Counted from the stretch's first letter, positions 35,382 through 44,398 are shown. The stretch is DNA of 64,000 nt from Hymenobacter nitidus (GCF_020447315.1 NZ_JAJADQ010000001.1:682001-746000), one strand, 5' to 3'. Made by a program: numbers and translations. Notes: generated from the sequence alone by a model not told the origin.

Positions 35382-37301
35382 ATGCTGCACGTTTCCGTTC
35401 TGTCTCCTTTCACTGATAAAGCCCGCCAGGAGCAATTTGAAGCCGTTCGGGCCGCGCTGGCAGCCGAGCCCAACCAACCCACTACCCTGCTGCTCGGCAA
35501 TTGGCCCTTAGACGAGGGAGAAGTGCTGGATGCTGTGGTGCTGCGGCCCCACCTGATTACCATTCTGCTGTTGGAGCCCCGGGGCGGCCAGCTTTCCATC
35601 CGCGACTTTGCCCACGCAGCCTGGCAGCTGGGCGGCGCACCCCTGACTGGCAAAGCCGAGGCCGACAACCCATTTCAGCAGTTCGTGCAGCAGAAAGCAG
35701 CCTTGGCGCAGCTCCTGACGCCGTATTTGCCCGCAGGCCAGGCCAATCTGAACTTCATCAGCGGTTTGCTGCTCTTTGGCGAGGCCGTGGTTTTTGGGGT
35801 TGAAGTAGAGGAGCGGATGAGTGCCGTGCCGGCGGCCAACAACTTCCAGCTGCTGGCCGACCCCAGCCGCTTTACCCGCCGCCTGGCCCAACTGGCCACG
35901 CCCGAAATAGACCTGACGGCCGCCGACCTGGAGCAACTGGCCGCAGAAATAGCGCCAGCGGAAACCGGGTCACCGGATGCTCCCGAAGCTTTTGACCCGG
36001 AAGTGGATGAATTGCCGGATGCCCCGCCAGCCCCAGCAACGGCCACCAGCTTTCTGCAGCAGAAAGCCGCATGGCTCTGGCGCTGGCTGGGCGCTGAGGA
36101 TGTGGATGACCTAGATAATGCCCCCTACGGCTACGCCGAAACCGCCCTGGCTGCCCGCAATCAGGAAAAGCAGGAGCTGGAGCGCGTGCAGGCCGCCATG
36201 CAGAAAGAGCTGGCCGCGCAGCTGCGCGCTATGGAAGCCCGCGAGGCCGAGCGGGAAAAAAGCATAGCGCAGCTGCGCGAGCAGCTGGCCGCCGCGCCAC
36301 CGGTTGCGCCCGAGGCGGCCCTGCTGCAAGAGCGCCTGGCCCTGGAAAGTCGGGAGAAAGACGCTCTCGACGTTGCTATTCAGGCTTCCCGGGCCGAATC
36401 GGAAGCCCGCAACCGGGAGCTGGATGCCAAAATTCAGCAACTGGAGCAGCTGATGCAGCGCCTGCAAAACAGCCCAGCCCCAGCCGCCGCAGCGCCGGTC
36501 GGGGCTCCGGGGCCGGTCGTTGCAGCGGCCCCGCCCGGCCCTACTGCTGCCGCAACCAACCTGGGTCCGGCACGCCCGACTACCCCGTGGGATTTCCGGA
36601 AACTGCGGGCCTGGCGCCGCCGCCTGCCCCGCCTGGCCGCGTTGGGTACCGGCGTAGTGGCGCTGGTGCTGGTCATCGGTGGTGTTCGTTCATTGCTGGC
36701 CGGCCCCCCGACGCGCTTCGAACAGAATGGCCAATGGGGTTTGCTAGCAGCCAACGGTGACACGCTGGTACCTGCCCGTTACAGCGCTATCGGCGACTTT
36801 CACGAGGAGCGCGCCGTGGTAGAAAGGGCTGGGGCCTTTGGCTTTATTGATGAGGACGGCCAGGAAATACTGCCGCCTACTTACGACGCCCTGAACCCCT
36901 ACAGCGGCGACTATGCCCGCGTCCGGATTGGTGACACCTACACCTTTATTGACAAGGAAGGCCAGGAATTCAGCCAGTATTACTACAACGCGCTGGATTT
37001 TGCCGAAGGCCACGCGGCCGTGCTCGACTACCGGGGCTGGTTCTACATTACCGGCCCCGAAGTACCAGCCGAAGCGCCGAAGCTGTTTAGGGAAGCTTAC
37101 ACTTTCCGCGGCGGCCTGGCCCGGGTGCGCCTCGCCGACGGCTACACTTTTATCAGTAAAGACTACCTGACCAGCACCAAGCCTGACACCAAGCCGTTCG
37201 GCCGCTACAGCAGCGCCAGCGACTTTACCGACGGCAAAGCCCGGGTAACCCAGGACGGCCGCACCTTCTATATTGACGAGGATGGCGACCCGGTGAACTA
37301 A
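35382..37301 (+). CDS. Coiled-coil membrane protein with WG repeats and NERD-like N-terminus
   Basis: The 639-residue protein from the ATG at 35382 has four parts. Residues 1-115 resemble a NERD-like domain (LLGNWPLDEGEVLDAVVLRP, HLITILLLEPRGG, FQQFVQQKAALAQLL). Residues 250-365 are a long coiled coil (QEKQELERVQAAMQKELAAQ). Residues 418-441 are one membrane span (LAALGTGVVALVLVIGGVRS). Residues 443-639 are WG-type repeats, about five units with FEQNGQWGLLA, AGAFGFIDEDGQEIL, GDTYTFIDKEGQEF, DYRGWFYITG and ADGYTFISKDY. An envelope-spanning stress or sensing protein is possible; the arrangement is unusual and the role unknown. Confidence 0.75.
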   Translation: MLHVSVLSPFTDKARQEQFEAVRAALAAEPNQPTTLLLGNWPLDEGEVLDAVVLRPHLITILLLEPRGGQLSIRDFAHAAWQLGGAPLTGKAEADNPFQQFVQQKAALAQLLTPYLPAGQANLNFISGLLLFGEAVVFGVEVEERMSAVPAANNFQLLADPSRFTRRLAQLATPEIDLTAADLEQLAAEIAPAETGSPDAPEAFDPEVDELPDAPPAPATATSFLQQKAAWLWRWLGAEDVDDLDNAPYGYAETALAARNQEKQELERVQAAMQKELAAQLRAMEAREAEREKSIAQLREQLAAAPPVAPEAALLQERLALESREKDALDVAIQASRAESEARNRELDAKIQQLEQLMQRLQNSPAPAAAAPVGAPGPVVAAAPPGPTAAATNLGPARPTTPWDFRKLRAWRRRLPRLAALGTGVVALVLVIGGVRSLLAGPPTRFEQNGQWGLLAANGDTLVPARYSAIGDFHEERAVVERAGAFGFIDEDGQEILPPTYDALNPYSGDYARVRIGDTYTFIDKEGQEFSQYYYNALDFAEGHAAVLDYRGWFYITGPEVPAEAPKLFREAYTFRGGLARVRLADGYTFISKDYLTSTKPDTKPFGRYSSASDFTDGKARVTQDGRTFYIDEDGDPVN

Positions 37302-37312
37302 CCTAGCGCGGC

Positions 37313-37786
37313 TTAGTCGTCGTCCTTTTTGTGCTTGCCTTTGCCGTGTTTGCCCTTCTTTTTATAGTATCCCCAGCCCCGTCGCTTGCCCGAGCCTTCC
37401 AGCAGCTGGCGCAGGTAAGAAACGTTGACCGCATCGGCACCCGCCGATTGGGGGCGCGGCGCGGCTGCCAGCAGCAGCTGCCCCTGCGGACCAGGGGTTA
37501 CGGCCACGACGCTGCCATTCAGGTCGCAGCCTTTGCCTTCGGCCAGCTCGGTACGCTTGCCGTCGCGGGCTACCACGAAGCCGTCGTGGGTAACGGTGCG
37601 GCCGTTGGGCAGGTGCACGTCGTGGGTCATGGGACGCTTCACGCCGTTGCGAATCACGTACATCGTGCCGTCGCGGCGCTGGAAGCCGTCGTTGCTGGAG
37701 CGGCTTTGGGCCGGCGCGGTGGTGTGTAAGGCCACTACCAGGCAGCCCAGGGCCAGCACCCGCGGAAGAGAAAAGGAAACGTGCAA
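37313..37786 (-). CDS. Secreted DUF6799-like protein
   Basis: The 157-residue protein has a signal peptide (1-26, ending TAPAQ). It then has two related segments: RRDGTMYVIRNGVKRPMTHD and NGRTVTHDGFVVARDGKRTE, with EGKGCDLNGSVVAV. These match the DUF6799 pattern common in Hymenobacter-like genomes (recall). A Pro/Ala linker and a very basic tail (GYYKKKGKHGKGKHKKDDD) follow. The single Cys lies in the conserved GCDL motif. It is convergent with the WG-repeat gene, 11 bases apart. The function is unknown. Confidence 0.78.
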   Translation of the reverse strand: MHVSFSLPRVLALGCLVVALHTTAPAQSRSSNDGFQRRDGTMYVIRNGVKRPMTHDVHLPNGRTVTHDGFVVARDGKRTELAEGKGCDLNGSVVAVTPGPQGQLLLAAAPRPQSAGADAVNVSYLRQLLEGSGKRRGWGYYKKKGKHGKGKHKKDDD

Positions 37787-37932
37787 AATGGTGGGAATTA
37801 GTAAGAACGAGACTAGGCTACGGCGTCGGTGCAGCGCAAGTTTTCAGCCATTTTTTGCCCGGCCGTTGGGTTACTTTTCAGAAAAGCGGGTATGAAGGCC
37901 AACTCAACTCTTTAATTTATTTCCTTTTAGCC

Positions 37933-38196
37933 ATGAAAACGCCTTTCAAAACCCTGTTTGTTGCCGCTGCTTTCGCCATGTTCGCCACTACTTCCTGCTC
38001 GGAGAAAACCCAGGAGAATGCCGAAGCTACCGCCGAAAGCGCTGCTACCGATGCTGCCACCACCACCGAAAATGCTGCTGACGCTACCGCCAACGCCGCT
38101 GGTGAAGTAAAAGCTGATATGGCTCCCGAAGCTGGCGACACGGCTGTTGTAGTTGATAAAGAAGCCGACAAGCTGGTCGAAGAAACCAACAAGTAG
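37933..38196 (+). CDS. Small Ala/Thr/Glu-rich lipoprotein
   Basis: The 87-residue protein from the ATG at 37933 (MKTPFKTLFVAAAFAMFATT) has lipobox TTSC, with the Cys at about residue 22. It has a low-complexity, acidic body of Ala, Thr, Glu and Asp repeats (AEATAESAATDAATTTENAA). The tail is AVVVDKEADKLVEETNK. It is expected to be disordered and surface- or periplasm-anchored, possibly a stress-inducible filler protein, but no role is known. It is monocistronic. Confidence 0.7.
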   Translation: MKTPFKTLFVAAAFAMFATTSCSEKTQENAEATAESAATDAATTTENAADATANAAGEVKADMAPEAGDTAVVVDKEADKLVEETNK

Positions 38197-38220
38197 TCGT
38201 CTCCCGACGCACGCTTACCC

Positions 38221-38260
38221 CAGCGGGCCCATGCTACTGCAGCATGGGCCCGCTGTTGTT
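38221..38260 (+). terminator. Intrinsic terminator of the small lipoprotein gene
   Basis: A 15-bp perfect stem CAGCGGGCCCATGCT (38221-38235 with 38241-38255), 5-base loop, then TTGTTTA. Confidence 0.92.
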
Positions 38261-38271
38261 TAGGCCGGAAC

Positions 38272-39804
38272 CTACACTGGGGCGGCGGCCGACAGCTCCA
38301 GCAGCACGTCGTAGTAGGGACGCGCTACCGTGCGGGATTTTAGCCAGGCGTAGAAGCTCATGGCGTGCAGATCTTCGCGCTCCAGCGGCAAAAAGGCGGG
38401 CAGCGCTTCCATGCGCTTCACGAAGCCGGGCCGGGTGGGCGCAGCCGGGTCATCAATAATTTCGCGCACCAGCCCCAGGTAGTTGAGCACGTAGTGGTAG
38501 TCGCCGCCGTCGTCGCCGAGCCGCTCGCGCAGCACCCGCTCGATGGCCCGCAGGCGGTTCAGGGCCAGGTCGGGGTTTCCCATCTCCAGCTGCACCAGCA
38601 TTTCGCCCAGGCTTTTATTGAACACCCACTCCAGGCCCATTTGCTGCTCGCACCACCGGTCGGAGCGCCCGATACCAATCAGCACCTGGTTGGTTTTGGC
38701 AAACTTGCCTTCGGCAAAGTAGTGAAAGCCCAGCCCCAGCCGGGCCGTGAGCTGGTCGCGGGGATTGAGTACCACATCACGGCCCTTGAGCACCTCCTCC
38801 AGCAGCTGGATACTTTCAGTATTGCGCCGCAAGAAGGCGTAGTTAGCGGCCAGCAGAAACGTGTACTTGGGCACGAAATCGGCGTAGTGCCCGCGCGGGC
38901 CGGTGTACAGCGCCACCCGCAGCTGCTCCAGATACTCGATGGACTCGCTGAAGCGGCGCGTGCGGTAAAGGCCGTGCGCAATCATGTAGAGCAGGCTGAG
39001 CTGGTAGTAGCGGTGGGCCGCTGCAAAGCCGTGCCGCTTCTCCATGAGGCGGTAGCAGCGGATGACAAAAGGCGTGAAGGAGGCAAAGTCGCGGCGGGCC
39101 AGCATGGCGCTGCGGGCAATGGACATGAGCCGGTAGAGCAACGACGGGCGGCGGGCAAAGGCCTCCTGCAGGTCGTATTCGCGCAGTACTTCGTGCATGA
39201 TGCCATCAAACGACTCGCCGGCCCGGCCTCGCACCCGGGCCTCGCGCAGGCGTTGCCGGATCAGACTGTGGGCAATGCCGGCCCGCTCCTCTTCGTCGGC
39301 CGCCTTCTTATTGAGGTTGCGGCGGCGGATAATGTCATTCAGGTCGTCGGCGTATTCACTGTCGGCCTGGGCAATCTGCAGGTTATAGATGGTATTGAGC
39401 AGCTCGTACTGCTCGTTGGTGAGGGCCAGCTTCTCGGCCTTGCGCAGCGTGAGCCAAGCCATGCGGGGCACGCCGGCCTCGAACAGGTACTGGGCCAGGG
39501 TAAGCTGCCCGCGCACGGAGGAAGCCGCCGTGGGGTCTTGCTGGCGCTGGCGCAGCAGCAGAAAATCGGTGACGTGCCGCATCAGGCGCTTGCGCAGGGC
39601 GTAGTAGGCCACCGTGTTGGGCTCCTCCGGATAGAGGCGCGCTACCAGCTCCTCGGTGGTATATTCCTTCTGGTGCAGCAGCAGCTCATACAGCCGCGAG
39701 TCCATGCGGCCCTTCTGCTTTTTGCGCTGGCGCTGAATAAATCGGCCGAAGTCTTTGCGGTCTTCCGCGGAGAAAGTGGCGAGGGTAGTGCGTAGGTCAT
39801 CCAT
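38272..39804 (-). CDS. Helical (TPR-like) protein of unknown function
   Basis: The 510-residue protein has an N-terminal basic helix (DFGRFIQRQRKKQKGRMDSR). A long series of paired helices with TPR-like spacing follows (YEASIEYLEQL-like; RRFSESIEYLEQLRVALYTG, RNTESIQLLEEVLKGRD, FHYFAEGKFAKTNQVLIGIG, LNRLRAIERVLRERLGD). There is no signal peptide. The size and plan resemble large Bacteroidota hypothetical proteins. A scaffold or regulator role is possible; nothing catalytic is visible. Its promoter region (39805-39993) is AT-rich. Confidence 0.7.
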   Translation of the reverse strand: MDDLRTTLATFSAEDRKDFGRFIQRQRKKQKGRMDSRLYELLLHQKEYTTEELVARLYPEEPNTVAYYALRKRLMRHVTDFLLLRQRQQDPTAASSVRGQLTLAQYLFEAGVPRMAWLTLRKAEKLALTNEQYELLNTIYNLQIAQADSEYADDLNDIIRRRNLNKKAADEEERAGIAHSLIRQRLREARVRGRAGESFDGIMHEVLREYDLQEAFARRPSLLYRLMSIARSAMLARRDFASFTPFVIRCYRLMEKRHGFAAAHRYYQLSLLYMIAHGLYRTRRFSESIEYLEQLRVALYTGPRGHYADFVPKYTFLLAANYAFLRRNTESIQLLEEVLKGRDVVLNPRDQLTARLGLGFHYFAEGKFAKTNQVLIGIGRSDRWCEQQMGLEWVFNKSLGEMLVQLEMGNPDLALNRLRAIERVLRERLGDDGGDYHYVLNYLGLVREIIDDPAAPTRPGFVKRMEALPAFLPLEREDLHAMSFYAWLKSRTVARPYYDVLLELSAAAPV

Positions 39805-39993
39805 GAGCGTGACCTAAGGTGCGGATAATTTCTTAAAGTCTACCAAATCTAATTTTAAGCATTTATATATCAACTATTTAAACACTATATACAGACAATA
39901 CAAAAGTCTTACAAACCCGAAAACCGGGTAGCAGCGGCCGGTAGTTCACTTGCATCTTTAGCCTATAGAATTTCACTCTACCGACCCCACACC

Positions 39994-40746
39994 ATGCTAC
40001 GACTCCTACTCCTGCTTGCCGGCTGCCTGCTGGCTTTCACCACCCACGCCCAGGATTTGCTGACCAAGCAAAACGGGGAAGAGCTGCAGGTGAAAATCCT
40101 GGAAATAACGCCCACGGAAGTGCGCTACAAACGTTTCGACTACCTGGATGGACCTCTGATTATCGTGCGGAAGTCCGACGTATTCATGATTCGGTATGCC
40201 AACGGCGTGAAGGAAGTGCTGACGGCACCGGCGGCTACCTCCCCGGCGCCAGCCTCGGCCCTGCCATCGTCCCCACCCCCGCCGGGCCCGGTAGTGCCCG
40301 GCGACGAAGCCCCGGCCTACAATGAGGTGCACCTGGGCGGCCCCCGCATCGGCGTGACGGTGCTGGCCGGCGGCGTGGCCCGTAAGGCGGAGGCGGAGTA
40401 TAACGTCAACCCATTTCTGACGCAGTTTGGCTGGCAGTTTGAAACCCGCATTTTCCGCTTGCCCAGCGGTACGTCGGGTTTGCTGGAAATCATTCCGCTG
40501 ATTGGAGGCCTGGAGCAAAACAAGTTTATTCCCAGCCTGAATGCCCTGGTCGGTATTCGGGGCCCCAAGGGACTGGAATTTGGCCTGGGCCCCAACCTGA
40601 CGCCCATCAGCGCCAGCATTGCTCTGGCCGTAGGCACCAGCTTCCGCTCCCACGGCGTCAACTTCCCGGTGAACTTTGCGGTAGTGCCCGGCAACGGCGG
40701 CGCCCGGTTCAGCCTGCTGTTCGGCTTCAACTCCCGGCGCTACTAG
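39994..40746 (+). CDS. Secreted protein with N-terminal beta domain and predicted beta-barrel part
   Basis: The 250-residue protein has a signal peptide (1-19, ending THAQ). A 60-residue domain follows (DLLTKQNGEELQVKILEITP, EVRYKRFDYLDGPLIIVRKS, DVFMIRYANGVKEV) that is shared with the next gene. A Pro-rich linker leads to a beta-rich C-terminal half with alternating strands (GPRIGVTVLAGGVARKAEAE, WQFETRIFRLPSG, FGLGPNLTPISASIALAVG). The last residues are FSLLFGFNSRRY, an aromatic barrel-like ending. It probably sits in the outer membrane. The function is unknown. It is co-transcribed with the gene at 40758. Confidence 0.72.
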   Translation: MLRLLLLLAGCLLAFTTHAQDLLTKQNGEELQVKILEITPTEVRYKRFDYLDGPLIIVRKSDVFMIRYANGVKEVLTAPAATSPAPASALPSSPPPPGPVVPGDEAPAYNEVHLGGPRIGVTVLAGGVARKAEAEYNVNPFLTQFGWQFETRIFRLPSGTSGLLEIIPLIGGLEQNKFIPSLNALVGIRGPKGLEFGLGPNLTPISASIALAVGTSFRSHGVNFPVNFAVVPGNGGARFSLLFGFNSRRY

Positions 40747-40757
40747 CCCCAGCTGTT

Positions 40758-41372
40758 ATGAGCGTCCCTGCCTATTTCCGGCCGGCCGTGCGCGGCGGCC
40801 TGACGATTCTTTGGTTACTCCTAACCCACGTGGCCCAGGCCCAGCACGACGTAATCCTGCGCACTGATGGCCGCGAAATAAAGGCCAAAGTGCTGGTCGT
40901 GGCCCCCGATGCCATTCGCTACATAGCCCGCCCGGACAGCGCCGCCGCTGATACTCTGCAGCTGGCTGCTGCCGAAGTATTTCTGATTCGCTACGCCAAC
41001 GGGGCCCGGGAAGTAATACACCGCGCGGCCCCTCAGCCCTGGGTACTTGCCCCGGCCGAAGCGCGCCTGCGCGGCGCTTCCGATGCCCGCCAGTACTACA
41101 CCGGACGCCGCGCCTTCTGGGTTGCTTATGGCGTCACGGTTTTGTCGCCGGTGGCCGGCCTTGCTACCAGCATTGGTATTGCAGCCCGCCGGCCCAATGC
41201 GTCCACTTTTAAGGTGCCCGATGCCGAGCTGCTTCGCAATCCGGACTACTTGCGCAGCTACCAGCAGCAGGCCCGGCGCCAGCGGGCAGGCAAGGCCATG
41301 GTCGGGTTTGGGGCCGGGGTTGGCACCCTGCTGATGGGAGCGGCTATTCTGGCGGCCACTGCGCTGCACTGA
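40758..41372 (+). CDS. Secreted/membrane paralogue of the upstream beta-domain protein
   Basis: The 204-residue protein starts 11 bases after the previous stop codon. After a signal-like segment (ending VAQAQ) it carries the same domain as its neighbour (HDVILRTDGREIKAKVLVVA, AIRYIARPDS, VFLIRYANGAREVIH). It then has two hydrophobic segments (FWVAYGVTVLSPVAGLATSI and VGFGAGVGTLLMGAAILAAT), predicted membrane spans, separated by a polar helix. This suggests that the shared domain can be combined with either a barrel or a membrane-anchored module. The function is unknown. Confidence 0.68.
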   Translation: MSVPAYFRPAVRGGLTILWLLLTHVAQAQHDVILRTDGREIKAKVLVVAPDAIRYIARPDSAAADTLQLAAAEVFLIRYANGAREVIHRAAPQPWVLAPAEARLRGASDARQYYTGRRAFWVAYGVTVLSPVAGLATSIGIAARRPNASTFKVPDAELLRNPDYLRSYQQQARRQRAGKAMVGFGAGVGTLLMGAAILAATALH

Positions 41373-41562
41373 GACAACCTTTGCCAGTAGCTGTAGCGAG
41401 TTACAGGAGTTTTGGAATTTACCATACTGTTATAAACATTAAAAACCTGTTAATAAACCTGTTACGATAATTAAAACAGATATACCAGCTTGCTTGGTAG
41501 TAATTTTTCAATTAAAATTATGACATAAACATCCATCTGCCGCACGTTTCTGTTATCCGTGT

Positions 41563-42126
41563 ATGGTCATTGCACCCGAAGAGATTCGTCAGCTGGGAAG
41601 TGTCGAGTTGCTAAGCCAGCCGAAAACCGCTTTTTTCTGCTCCCGTGACTACCCCGCCAGCATCGAGCAGCCCACGTACCTATGGGCCCTGGAGCAGCGC
41701 GCCCAAAGCCGGTGCATCGTGTCGGGCTTTCACTCTTTGCTGGAGCAGGTCGTCTTTCGCTACCTGCTCCAGGGGCGTCAGCAGCCGATTGTGTACGTGC
41801 TTGGCCGCGGCATTCAGCCCAATATCCGGATGGAGTATGGGCCGGAGATTGAAGCCGGCCACTTGCTGTTTCTTACCCCTTTCGAAGCGGATGTAAAAAC
41901 CGTGACCCAGGAAACGGCCGACATCCGCAACATGCTCGTGGCCGAGCTGGCCGACCAGCTTTTTATTCCCTACCTGGCTCCCAACGGCAATCTGGCGCGG
42001 CTGCTGCAAAGCTCCTCGGCCCACGGCAAGCCCATCCTGACGCTGGATATTCCGCAAAACAAGGCGTTGCTGGGCCAGGGCGCGGCCGTATTTCAGCCCA
42101 GCGGCATGCTGGGCCGGCATGGGTAG
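41563..42126 (+). CDS. SLOG/DprA-like Rossmann protein
   Basis: The 187-residue protein has a Rossmann-type fold with features of DprA/SLOG proteins. These are KTAFFCSRDYPASIEQPTYL (first strand and loop), IVSGFHSLLEQVVFRYLLQ, QQPIVYVLGRGIQPNIRMEY and KPILTLDIPQN. Unlike full DprA it lacks N- and C-terminal helical domains. SLOG-fold proteins bind nucleotides or nucleic acid in the cytoplasm and are often used in DNA uptake or signalling. The exact role is inference. The DUF1206 gene is 68 bases downstream on the same strand. Confidence 0.72.
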   Translation: MVIAPEEIRQLGSVELLSQPKTAFFCSRDYPASIEQPTYLWALEQRAQSRCIVSGFHSLLEQVVFRYLLQGRQQPIVYVLGRGIQPNIRMEYGPEIEAGHLLFLTPFEADVKTVTQETADIRNMLVAELADQLFIPYLAPNGNLARLLQSSSAHGKPILTLDIPQNKALLGQGAAVFQPSGMLGRHG

Positions 42127-42194
42127 CCGCGAAGGCCCGCACCCAAACTCGGCCATCCTCGTAAGCAGTAGCCTTCACCTACACGTTTGCAGCT

Positions 42195-43031
42195 ATGGCT
42201 TCGATTTCTTCCGTTCTTCCTCACGCCTCCCCTTCCCAGGGTATCCGGACGCTGGCCCGCTTCGGATTTGCGGCCAAGGGCGCCGTGTACCTGACCATGG
42301 GCATTCTGGCCCTACTAGCCGCTACTGGTATGCAGGGTGGCAAAACCACCGACAAACAGCAGGCCGTGCAGGCCATTCAGGACCTGCCCATGGGCCGGTT
42401 TCTGCTGGGCCTGATTGCGCTGGGCCTAGCCGGCTACGTTATCTGGCGCTTTACCCAGGCCCTACGCGACACCGAAAACAAAGGCCATGGTGCCAAAGGA
42501 ATTGCCCGCCGCATTGGCTACGCGGCCAGCGGCCTGTTCTACGTGGCCCTGGCCTACTACGCGGGCAAATCGGCCTGGGAAAACACGTCCGTTAGCAGTG
42601 CCGGCGGCAGCGGCAACACCAAGCAGTCGATGGTGCAAACGCTGCTTGAGCAGTCGTACGGTCAGTGGCTGGTAGGCGCCATTGGTCTTTTTATCATCGG
42701 CACCGGCATCTACCAGATCTGGCGGGCCTACTCGGGTAAATTTGCTAAGCACGTGAATGCCAGCAGCCTGCCCACCGAGCAGCAGCAGCTCGTATTCCGC
42801 ACCGGTCAGATTGGCTACACGGCCCGCGGCATCGTTATGGCCATTATTGGCTACTTCTTCGTGCAGGCCGCCCGCCATGCCAACGCCAGTGAGGTAAACG
42901 ATACCGAAGGCGCCTTCGACCTGCTGAGCTCGATGGGGCCGGGCGTGCTGGGCATAGTAGCTGTGGGCCTGATGGCCTATGGCATCTACCAGATTGTGCA
43001 GGCCAAATATCCGGTTCTCAACGGAGTGTAG
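42195..43031 (+). CDS. DUF1206-family membrane protein
   Basis: The 278-residue protein consists of three related membrane units. Each has two spans and shares the pattern RxGxAAKGxVYxxxG or a variant: LARFGFAAKGAVYLTMGILA, ARRIGYAASGLFYVALAYYA and TGQIGYTARGIVMAIIGYFF. Each pairs with a second helix (FLLGLIALGLAGYVIWRFTQ, WLVGAIGLFIIGTGIYQIWR, GVLGIVAVGLMAYGIYQIVQ). This is the DUF1206 plan of inner-membrane proteins without an assigned activity. It may be co-transcribed with the SLOG gene. Confidence 0.9.
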   Translation: MASISSVLPHASPSQGIRTLARFGFAAKGAVYLTMGILALLAATGMQGGKTTDKQQAVQAIQDLPMGRFLLGLIALGLAGYVIWRFTQALRDTENKGHGAKGIARRIGYAASGLFYVALAYYAGKSAWENTSVSSAGGSGNTKQSMVQTLLEQSYGQWLVGAIGLFIIGTGIYQIWRAYSGKFAKHVNASSLPTEQQQLVFRTGQIGYTARGIVMAIIGYFFVQAARHANASEVNDTEGAFDLLSSMGPGVLGIVAVGLMAYGIYQIVQAKYPVLNGV

Positions 43032-43052
43032 CATCCCTGCTTCACTACTGAT

Positions 43053-43087
43053 AAAAAAAGGCCCGCTTTACAGCGAGCCTTTTTTTG
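43053..43087 (+). terminator. Intrinsic terminator between DUF1206 gene and the 43093 gene
   Basis: A 13-base stem with one mismatch (43055-43067 with 43072-43084), tetraloop TTAC, T run at 43080-43086 and A run at 43053-43059, so it can serve both convergent genes. Confidence 0.85.
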
Positions 43088-43092
43088 TGCGC

Positions 43093-44307
43093 TTAGTCAG
43101 CCACATAGTCACTTAGGTACTGATACCGCTCGGTGAGCTGGCCACCCCGGGCAATGGTAGCCCGCTCGATGACGTCGTCGGCATCGTCGCTGAGCAGGTG
43201 GGGAAACACGTTGTCGAGCAGCTGGCGGCCGAAGTCGCGGGAGGCGTTGCGGGGCAGCTCGCAGGGCAGGTTGTCCACGGCCATCATCGTGATGTTGCCC
43301 GGCCGGGAGCAGGGCTCTTCCAGCTCCCCGGTCTGCGGGTTGTAGTCGTAGAGCGGGTTCTGGATACTGCTGCTGCGCTTGGTGCACGGAATAGAGCCAT
43401 TCACGTCGCAGGTCACGTCGGCAATGGTATTAATGCGGAAGCCGGGCTGACGGGTATCTTCTTCACTAAACAGCTTGGGGGCCGTGGGGTGCCAGTAGGC
43501 GCAGGCAATGAGCAGGTCGGTGACGGGCAGAAACTTGTCGAACGTACTCTTGTACAGCTGCGGGTTGCGGTGAAAGTCGGGCGTGTCCCACACCCGGCCG
43601 TCGATACGGGCGTTGTAGTCGGAGCTGCGCAGCTGGGCGTACACGGGCTCCGCGAAGTCCAGGTACAAGTAATCGTACACGCTCACCTTGCGGATGCCCA
43701 TCCGGTCGAGCACCTCCAAAGCGCCCTGGGCCACGCGGCCCGAGCCGGTCACGGCAATCTTGATAGGCGGCAACTTTTTCACCTTGAAGAACTCCTCCTG
43801 CATGTCGTCCATGTCCACGCACTGGTAGGCGGGCTTGAGGCGGTAGAGGTCGTGCTTGCGGCCGTAGGTCAGCAGCCCGTTGTAGGCCCCCACGATGCCG
43901 GCGTAGCGCCCGAAGGCCACAATTCGCTCCCCGTTGGCGTTGGTGAGCATCTCGTAGTCAATAAGAGTAATGCTCTTCTGCAGAATGGCCCGCAGCAGCT
44001 CCCGGTTGGCGGGCTGCTTTTTCACGGTGTGCGAAAAGAACATATACGTTTTGTCGGGAATCAGCTGAGCCACGGGCACTTCCTTCACACCCAGCAGCAC
44101 GTCGCACTGGCTCAACTCGGGACTCACCTGAATGCCCAGGTCGCGGTATTCCTGGTCGGAGTAGCTGCGCACGGGGCTTTCCTGCACCACGATGGTCAGG
44201 CCGGGAAAGGTGGTTTGGGCCTCCACGCACTTTTTGGGCGTCAGGGGCACGCGTTTGTCCGGCGGATTTTTGCCTTCGCAGATAATGCCAAGGGTAACTT
44301 TTCGCAT
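43093..44307 (-). CDS. NAD(P)-dependent saccharopine/alanine dehydrogenase-like oxidoreductase
   Basis: The 404-residue protein from the ATG at 44307 has the AlaDH/PNT N-terminal pattern (GIICEGKNPPDKRVPLTPKK). The LYS1-type substrate region MFFSHTVKKQPANRELLRAI and DYEMLTNANGERIVAFGRYA follow, then the NAD motif AVTGSGRVAQGALEVLDRMG. The C-terminal half includes DVNGSIPCT and PNCELPRNASRD-like features (NLPCELPRNASRDFGRQLLD). Members interconvert saccharopine, lysine and 2-oxoglutarate, or oxidise amino acids, with NAD. The exact substrate is uncertain. It is divergent from gcvP, 150 bases apart; TAGTTTTA (44362-44355) is a near -7 box. Confidence 0.82.
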   Translation of the reverse strand: MRKVTLGIICEGKNPPDKRVPLTPKKCVEAQTTFPGLTIVVQESPVRSYSDQEYRDLGIQVSPELSQCDVLLGVKEVPVAQLIPDKTYMFFSHTVKKQPANRELLRAILQKSITLIDYEMLTNANGERIVAFGRYAGIVGAYNGLLTYGRKHDLYRLKPAYQCVDMDDMQEEFFKVKKLPPIKIAVTGSGRVAQGALEVLDRMGIRKVSVYDYLYLDFAEPVYAQLRSSDYNARIDGRVWDTPDFHRNPQLYKSTFDKFLPVTDLLIACAYWHPTAPKLFSEEDTRQPGFRINTIADVTCDVNGSIPCTKRSSSIQNPLYDYNPQTGELEEPCSRPGNITMMAVDNLPCELPRNASRDFGRQLLDNVFPHLLSDDADDVIERATIARGGQLTERYQYLSDYVAD

Positions 44308-44398
44308 GGGTTTGGGGTTGGGTGGTAGCAAGTTGGGTAGGATGGAATATCGGGTAAAACTACCCCTTTTGCCGTAAGGCGGCCTCGCCTTTTCGTCT

